64,000 nt of DNA from Syngnathus acus (taxonomy: Eukaryota > Chordata > Actinopteri > Syngnathiformes > Syngnathidae), in assembly GCF_901709675.1 (NCBI RefSeq), contig NC_051100.1, forward strand, positions 6,076,001 through 6,140,000. Reading direction: 5' to 3'. Shown here piece by piece: positions 52,101-64,000 of the stretch. The stretch's first letter is position 1, and every line of letters begins with the position of its first letter. The position numbers and the translations under genes were made by a program. The notes beneath the pieces were generated by a model that was not told the DNA's origin, did not search any database, and was given only the letters and a program-made list of their open reading frames with translations.

Positions 52101-52908
52101 GCTTCTCCCATCTAATGTCACTTGCGTGTTCTCCGTAGTGCTCAGGTAAAGGTGTTTGTAACCGGACTGTTCAGCCTCAACCAGGACATTCCTGCCTTCA
52201 AGGAGCACCTTCGGGACTTCCTCGTCCAGATTAAGGTGAGACCTTGTGTATGGCTGGAGAGTGATTGAAACGGCAAAGTCAAAGTTTTGACTACAAAAAT
52301 TCAGGTTGTTCAACCCCTAATCTGCACCACACAAGAACAATAAAGGTACTTGCACTAATTTATGATTATTTACTTGGAGTAATAATAAGAATGCTTACAT
52401 AAAATCCCAGCCAATGTCCAGCTAATCATTTGTAAATTCAAACATTCTTTTCTGGGAAAAGAAAAACTGCTTTCTGATTTGGCCATGTTTTATAAAAACG
52501 TTGCTTTGGCACCATCTGGTGACATTATGATGCCAAGCAACTACATTTAACTGAGGAAGTGAAAACTTCATTTAGTCCAGGTTTTTGCTTTGTCTAAATA
52601 CATTTACATAATGCACATATATCGCTCATTTAAAAATAAATATATACAGATGTATTAAAAAAAAATGGCAGACTATTGAGATTGTTGGCAATTGCGCACA
52701 AATAAGTGTTAAGAGCAGTTTAAAAGCAGTAAGAATAACTAACTGGTGTGTGGCTCTCCAGGAGTTTGCCGGCGAGGACACGACGGACCTGTTCCTGGAA
52801 GAGAGGGAAGCGTCGCTTCGTCAGGCTCAGGAAGAAAAACACAAAATCCAAATGTCGGTTCCAGGCATCCTCAACCCCCACGAGATCCCAGAGGAGATGT
52901 GCGACTGA
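43159..52908 (+). CDS. xpo1: Exportin-1 (CRM1) nuclear export receptor
   Basis: XPO1 binds leucine-rich export signals with RanGTP and carries cargo through the nuclear pore. I count 24 coding exons: 43159-43284, 43399-43500, 45276-45348, 45816-45877, 46369-46413, 46736-46917, 47005-47053, 47123-47242, 47313-47441, 47520-47678, 47767-47964, 48119-48257, 48347-48528, 48631-48787, 48869-49032, 49103-49237, 49513-49696, 50453-50559, 50734-50928, 51057-51225, 51392-51526, 51899-52058, 52139-52235, 52762-52908. They join to 1071 aa, exactly the human length. The start is [12 protein letters not shown]. Cys528 of the NES groove (codon 48646-48648, in DLLGLCEQK) and E571/F572 (KLFEFMH) are intact. 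The end is [12 protein letters not shown]-like (here [12 protein letters not shown]). Near-complete identity to vertebrate XPO1 leaves no alternative. One intron (49033-49102) is only 70 bp. Confidence 0.99.
43940..45060 (+). mobile_element. Decayed Tc1-type transposon in xpo1 intron 2
   Basis: Diverged but recognisable Tc1-family sequence in gene orientation: GCACTCCACCAATCAGGCCT, then ATGCATCATGTTTGGAGGAA, GACAATGAGCCC-type text encoding [20 protein letters not shown] (the transposase block with the second catalytic Asp), and GCAAAGGCTGTGAATACTTA near the 3' end. Stops and frameshifts break the frame, and it is split by the MITE at 44453-44699. Terminal repeats were not resolved, so the ends are approximate. 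Confidence 0.7.
44453..44699. mobile_element. hAT MITE nested in the Tc1 relic
   Basis: Left end CAGGAGTCGGGAGCC; right end GGTTCCCGACCCCTG, an inverted match apart from two bases. It is flanked by a perfect 8-bp duplication, TTCTAGAG at 44445-44452 and 44700-44707, diagnostic of hAT insertion. 247 bp, no coding capacity, interior poly-T tract. Removing it restores continuity of the Tc1 sequence. Confidence 0.85.
51659..51677 (+). repeat. G19 homopolymer in xpo1 intron 21
   Basis: An uninterrupted run of 19 G on the sense strand between coding exons 21 and 22. It could form a G-quadruplex in the pre-mRNA. Its length is prone to sequencing and replication error. Confidence 0.9.
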
Positions 52909-53914
52909 GCCCCGCTTGCTCGGCCGTCTCCGTCGAACTGTCCAACTAACTCAACTAACCGCAGCAAAGACAACAAAAGCCAAGAAAGGCACTTCAGCGT
53001 AATGACGGATGAAGGCTCCGCCCCCTCTGCAGAGTGGATGCTGGTTGTGCAAAACAACGCCAATAACATGTAAATGAATCCTGGCCCTTTTTACATAATC
53101 TACGTTTTGTATGGAGACCTAACTCCCCCCCCCCCCCCCATCTCTTTCCACAACTTGCGGTTGTTTATCAGTCTGGCTTGCTGCTGAACTGCATGAACAA
53201 GTCATCCATTATGAATTTTGTTGGTTATTTTTCACCTCCCTTGCTCTTTCCGCCCCATATATTTGTTTATACATAAATATATATATATATATATGTGTGA
53301 CAAATATATATATATATTTATATACAGTGAGATGTTTTTTGTTGTTGATCTGCATCAAGACTTGTAGAGTTGGAAGGTCTTTTCGAGGCACATACACCGC
53401 TTGGTGGGAGAATGAATGGAACGGCTAATGAATGAAGGCTGAAAAGATGTCAGCATCTTTTCCATTGTGACTTGTGCGGCACCTGACTAAGTTGTTTCAA
53501 CACTTTTCTAAGGAACGTGACAATGTGCATATCATCCCAATTGTATAGCATCTTTAATACCATGGGAACATTTTTTTTTTCCTTTTTTCTTGTTCAATTG
53601 TTTCTTTTGGTGTGCGTGCGCGTGTGTGTGGGTACTGTCGCGTAGTCGACATCAGGCTTTTGTTTTCCTCTAAGAGGATTGTTGCTCATTTGTGAGCCTC
53701 CATGAATGGGACATTTTAAAGTGGCAGAGGTATTTATGGGTTCTTGGTTGACGGCTTTCAACGTGTTTAGTTGTGCTCATTTAGATTGTTTACCATGCAG
53801 TAGTGCTTCAAGACACTACCGATAGAGCAAAATGACAAATAATAAATCGGGTTTACATTTAATTTTGTATTTTTGCATTTATCATTCGTTCGTGTTGAGT
53901 TCTGTCCAAATAAA
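52909..53914 (+). other. xpo1: xpo1 3' UTR
   Basis: From the stop codon to the candidate AATAAA signals at 53841-53846 and 53909-53914. It contains a TA-rich microsatellite (about 53276-53325) and short poly-C and poly-T runs. No coding features. Confidence 0.55.
53909..53914 (+). terminator. xpo1: xpo1 poly(A) signal (candidate)
   Basis: AATAAA about 1 kb past the stop; an alternative AATAAA is at 53841-53846. Confidence 0.45.
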
Positions 53915-54142
53915 CAATTAGGCTCAAGAATGTATAAATTCCTAGCAAGTACCCAGTCTCTAATGGTAAATATCCCTTCTCAAGGTGTTACATTTGTTGT
54001 GAATTTTTTGAACTGATTAAAACGTTTAGAGTTTTACAGACGTCTTTGCTTTCTTGGGTCCACATCATGTCATCAACTACATCATTGGAAATGGATGCAT
54101 AGAATTAAAATAGTCTAAATCAAAGCAGTGTTCTATTGCTGT

Positions 54143-54148
54143 TTTATT
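54143..54148 (-). terminator. sanbr: sanbr poly(A) signal (candidate)
   Basis: AATAAA on the minus strand, 686 nt past the sanbr stop, and about 230 bp from the xpo1 3' end on the other strand, so the two convergent genes end close together. Confidence 0.4.
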
Positions 54149-54833
54149 ATTTTAAAAAGCTATCTAATATAGCAATTCTACATCAAGATTTGCAAACTTG
54201 ATGGTGAGACAACTCACAAATACGACACACTTCCTTTTCATTAACTGGAAAACTGAAGATGGGGGTCACAGAGTCAATCACACATTCTTGCATCATGCTC
54301 GCTTCTCTTGCAGTCATGCAGCACAGGTCAAACCGGAAACCGTTTTCTTAATCTAAGTGCACACTCCGTGCACCAATATGATACACATGTTTTTTTCAAG
54401 CTGCACCCTTGTCTGTGGTCCCAAAATAAATCCTCCAGCAAAACATGAGAAATGGAACTAATCAGAGCACACGCTTCCTCCAAGCTGAGCCAGGTCCAGG
54501 GAGTGCCTGTTTTTCAATGACTGACTGCAGCTGCATAAACAAATTGCAAGGCGTGCTGATCCCTGCACGGTCACCTGAGTTAAGCAGAAGATGGCCGCTT
54601 GGTGTGAAAGGAGTGGGGGTGAGTGGTAGGTCCATATTTGACCGTGGAGCAAGCAGACATGCCTGGATCACATTATTAGATTACGGTGCGGTCTAAGCCA
54701 TCACTTCTCGACGTTTGTCCGGATCTGAGCATAGCGTATTTTAGTTCTACAAGGTGACACAAAGACACAGAATATATCATTGATCATTTTTTTGCCCATT
54801 TGTAACTGAGTGTGTTTAGGGTTAGGGGGTTTA

Positions 54834-60083
<5,250 letters not shown>

Positions 60084-61048
60084 CTCTGACAAAATGACAA
60101 GGTCACAACACCATTGCAGTTTTCACTGCCTACTAATGCAGACAAGTATCATTAATTTTTTTTTTTTTGCGACAATAATATTCAATATCTAAACATACTT
60201 GGAATTCTAACTCGTCACACGGATGTTGAAGGATGATGCTAACACGGGCCGAGTCTCAAGCTCTACGGTTCGATTCTCTAACAAATTGACCATCTTCTTC
60301 GCTAAAAGAATTCAGACAGAAAATAGTACATGTATAACACATCGGTCACATACTTATCTGTTGTCAATGAAATGTTTTATTGTAGCTTTATCGTGGAAAC
60401 AAGGTCGATGTGAGTTTTGTCATTGAGAATCGGTGATGCTGATGCTGAGATGTCCTATCGGCGGCTAACGGCATTGCTAATGCTGGCTAACTTTGTGGGA
60501 CAGAATTCGGTGCTTTCAAAGACCCTCGTAATTTAAAATACTTAAGACGTAAATGTCATTGCAATTGTTTTATACGTGTCTTTAATGCATATATCCTGCA
60601 AGTTGATGTATTTATCGGTGTTGTCAAGCTTGCGCGCAAAGATAAAACAATTAGGTCTCGTGAAATTATTTGTATTCTGAACGCTCCACCGACTCTCCCA
60701 AATTTACGCCGTAGTTTGGGCTTTAGCTCCGTAACACCCCCCCAAAAATTACCTAAAAGATATTCACCATACGAAAACGCGTCGATAGAAGACCTATTCT
60801 AATGTCTTGTCCATAAAATCATGCAAATGTTAAAGAAGTTTTATTTGATTCATTCGCTCAAGTTGTAAACCCAAACGGGAAGTCTAGCGTCCCGTTGCTA
60901 AGAGACGAAGGTTCCTCGTGCCAGGTAAATGTGATACCTTAGAAAAATAAGACCTGAAAGTTAAATTTGCCTTCTTTCAAGCCATTAGGTTTTAGTCATG
61001 TGAAAAACGAATCCAGGCAAAAGAACACAATTGGGATTTATCAATGGA
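60084..61048. other. sanbr 5' region
   Basis: A 3' splice site (AG at 60086-60087) precedes the sanbr start codon, so at least one non-coding exon lies upstream. The stretch 60420-60560 (GGCGGCTAACGGC and similar words) looks like a fish 5' UTR and is the best candidate. Nothing else was recognised. Confidence 0.35.
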
Positions 61049-61054
61049 TTTATT
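61049..61054 (-). terminator. pex13: pex13 poly(A) signal
   Basis: AATAAA on the minus strand, 373 nt past the pex13 stop. Confidence 0.5.
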
Positions 61055-61426
61055 TGACAAAATAATATTAGAATGTATTTACATTACTAATTTGTATTTT
61101 GAGAAGCAGTCCAAATTAACTGCCTCTCATTATGAACACACATAATCTAACCTAACCCTCATGATTTTAGATTAACCGTGATAAAAAGCAGAATTACACA
61201 AATAACTTTTTATAAATTACAACACATACATTTTTCATTCTTATTGTCCAAGATAAGAATTTGAACAATAGTTCTAACCAATTACAAAGAAACACAAAAA
61301 TGTATGTAATGACCCTTAATGAAATATTTCCACTACTTTTACTGTTAATCATCCAACGTTTACATTCAAACAGTCAAAATTTAAAAAATGGACTTGCCTA
61401 CAGGTACGTTCAAACAAACAAAAGGT

Positions 61427-63341
61427 TCACAAATCGTTTTTTTCTGAGATGTTAACCACTGTGTCAGAATTGGAATTTGAAAGTCCTACACTGGCGGAAG
61501 TCGGTGTTTCTTTGTACACAGACTCCAACAACTCCTCGGGTGAAGGATTCACATTTGTGACCAGGGCAGTCTGGGAGTCCCCTTGCTGCACCTGAGCCAG
61601 CCTTTCCATCTCCGCCTGCTTGTGGCCTCTCCTCTTGCCGAGGATCTTGACGTAGTTGGCGGGGACGAGGCCTGTCGTCTGACCGTCCAGGCTGGCCAGC
61701 AGCCAGCCCCGCACACGCGGCTGTTGCTCTGAACATCAAGCAAGGAGCACACTTGTCAAAAACGGGAGATAGGACTGACTGGTCGACAAACTAAAAATGA
61801 ATGAAACCTGAATAAAATCAAGTAAATGGCATCTTTACAAACTGAAAACTAGGTAAGAAGAGACACTTTGTCCGACTTTTCTATACGCACCTTTTGGTGC
61901 GAGGTTGAGCATGTCGCCAGCCCGGAAAGAAATCTCCTCTTCGGAAGAAGCTGAAAAGTCATACTCTGCTCTCGCCACAACATGGTCATCCTCTCCATTG
62001 GCCCAATTAGTAGCTGCAAGACAACACGCATATGACTTTCCAGGCACATGTCTTTTATGTAAAATAAATCAATAAAACTCACCTCTATCTTCAGAGCCAG
62101 TGGCAGAGCTCAGCAGTTTCCAAACGAGGTATGGTCCACCCAGGACCACAGCAAAAAACAAAAAGATTGGCCACGACTTAACGGTCTGATCGTCCATTCC
62201 CGTTCCTCGGCCTCTGGGTGGTGCCAGGGCATCGCTTGCACTGTCTGCCCATAAATCCTCAACCTCAGCAGCGGACCCCCGACCAAGCAGTCTCTGTAAA
62301 CGTCGGTAGAGGTATCTTAAAGTGCGCACCAGCGCAAAGGCTGACAAAACCCTGGTGAGATGCGCACGTAACCGCGTCAGGTGATTGGCCACGTCCAGCA
62401 CGGCACGAAAGCTGTTGTAGACGGCCGAAAAGGTGGCGTCCAGCATCATGCTGACTGAGGAGAAGGCATGGACGATGCTTTCGATTGATTGGAAAGCACC
62501 GCGGCTGCTTTCCTCCGCCTGTTGCACGAAGCGACTGGGGGCGGCATCCTCCGCGTGCGGCAAGCGACTGTAACCTCCGAGGCCGTAGCCGCCGCTGTAA
62601 GGACTGTAGGGGCTGTAGCCCCCGTACATGGAGCTCCCGTAGGGGCTGTAAGAGGAGGTGAAGGAGCTGTAAGATGGACGGTAGGACTGCTGCACGGGAC
62701 GTGGGGGCAGTGGAGGGGCAACTCTGGTCAGGACGGGAGGGCCAATAGAGGGGCCTGCAGAAGATCCAAAGTCTGTAGACCTGTTGGGTGATAAAACCAG
62801 ATTTAAATACATTTGTTTAAATACGTTGTCTAATCTGCAAAGGCACATGAGATGTATTTTATACTTCTCAACTATTTTGCTTCCCCCCCACATCAGTCCA
62901 CAATACAGCAAAACGATGAAAACAAGTTTTAAAAACATGTACTGTGATTTATAACAAGTGTTATTCAAATAAATAAGGGAAACTATGTTTGGAAGGCCAT
63001 GGCAGGACTCTAGGCCAGGCTACGGAGTTAGCAAAACAAGTCGACAACTTCTCCAGGTAATGACAAAGAAATAAAGAGGAGTGTTCATAATAATTTCACA
63101 ATTCACAACCCCGATTTCCCAGACGCCTAGCGTGTAACTTACATGGCCATCGAAGTCGGATTTTAGCCTAGGTAGTTAGCAAACACGCGATCTGGCTACT
63201 ACGATTCCATCGACAAATGTCAACAACAAACGAAATATTACAATAGCAAAGTGCTCCGTTTATTCACCTGTAATTTATAGGTGGACCTATAGTCCCGGGA
63301 ATCCGCCGTTCCCACGGTTTTGGTGGTGGTTGCGAGTCCAT
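61427..63341 (-). CDS. pex13: Peroxisomal membrane protein PEX13 (peroxin-13)
   Basis: PEX13 is part of the peroxisomal docking complex that receives cargo-loaded PEX5 with PEX14. Four coding exons (minus): 63268-63341, 62083-62780, 61891-62013, 61427-61728; 398 aa in frame (human 403). The N-terminus MDSQPPPKPWERRIPG is typical, followed by a Tyr/Gly/Ser-rich low-complexity segment (YSPYSPYSGGYGLGGYSRL), the region implicated in YG-type pore phases. The conserved core has SRFVQQAEESSRGAFQSIES and FALVRTLRYLYRRLQ. A membrane segment is at WPIFLFFAVVLGGPYLVWKL. The SH3 domain spans about 267-328 across the exon 3/4 junction (ARAEYDFSASSEEEISFRAG, then RGWLLASLDG and LVPANYVKIL). The C-terminus ends EKNDL, like the human EKQDL. 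It lies immediately upstream of sanbr in the same orientation, an arrangement shared with human 2p15. Confidence 0.98.
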
Positions 63342-63794
<453 letters not shown>

Positions 63795-64000
63795 CTTTAT
63801 TGATTCCAAAGTGGAAATTCGTGTTAATGAATGTTTTTACATTTTTTTTACTGTAGTAATTTTCTTTCACCCCAAAGAATGCAAAAAAAAAAAAATCCAA
63901 ACCTTTTTTTTCTGGGTCTCAGGACGATATAGGTAATTATGAGTTAAGTTGTTTCAATCATCTCTGACAAAACAGCTACTCTGAGGGGCAAATATCAACT

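Overview
The window is nuclear genomic DNA from a ray-finned fish, most likely a percomorph teleost. It carries eight vertebrate protein-coding genes with GT-AG introns (many under 150 bp), long GATA/ATCT and CA microsatellites, and teleost-type dispersed repeats (hAT-like MITEs, a Tc1 relic). There are no operons, CRISPR arrays or rRNA genes, and I found no tRNA. The species cannot be fixed from the sequence alone. I rebuilt every gene exon by exon from splice signals. All eight coding sequences close in frame: slc1a4 (532 aa), sertad2 (402 aa), ina (456 aa), pcgf6 (249 aa), rnf122 (162 aa), xpo1 (1071 aa), sanbr/KIAA1841 (692 aa) and pex13 (398 aa).

Layout. 1-6.3 kb holds slc1a4 on the minus strand. 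6.3-12.9 kb holds a candidate REST plus CTCF-type site pair, an ATCT array, old repeats and the probable long 3' UTR of sertad2. 12.9-14.1 kb is the single coding exon of sertad2 (minus). 14.1-27.3 kb is a 13-kb stretch with no recognisable coding exon; it contains a MITE, a degenerate minisatellite, a GATA array and a CpG-rich promoter-like patch near 26.5 kb. 27.4-30.2 kb is ina (plus), with a TATA box. 31.3-33.7 kb is pcgf6 (minus, tail-to-tail with ina). 34.8-37.9 kb is rnf122 (minus). 41.5-53.9 kb is xpo1 (plus), whose second coding intron holds a Tc1 relic with a hAT MITE nested inside it. 54.8-60.1 kb is sanbr (minus, tail-to-tail with xpo1). 61.4-63.3 kb is pex13 (minus).

The genes do not form one pathway. 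They cover neutral amino-acid transport, transcriptional co-regulation, a neuronal intermediate filament, a Polycomb RING protein, a membrane RING E3 ligase, the main nuclear export receptor, a SANT/BTB regulator and a peroxisomal import factor. One functional link exists: the SERTAD2 C-terminus ends in a leucine-rich export-type motif of the kind read by XPO1. From general knowledge, the human orthologues lie in three blocks: 2p15-p14 (SLC1A4, SERTAD2, XPO1, KIAA1841, PEX13), 10q24 (INA, PCGF6) and 8p12 (RNF122).

I did not find a new enzymatic or defence system. The observations most worth checking are: the last intron of sanbr, which is about 85% GU repeat with no adenosine for about 268 nt before the acceptor; a 20/21 RE1 match beside a CTCF-like core upstream of slc1a4; a promoter-like patch inside sanbr that leads into an open frame continuous with exon 16; a hammerhead-ribozyme-like motif near 7.37 kb; and extra introns in the ina rod domain.
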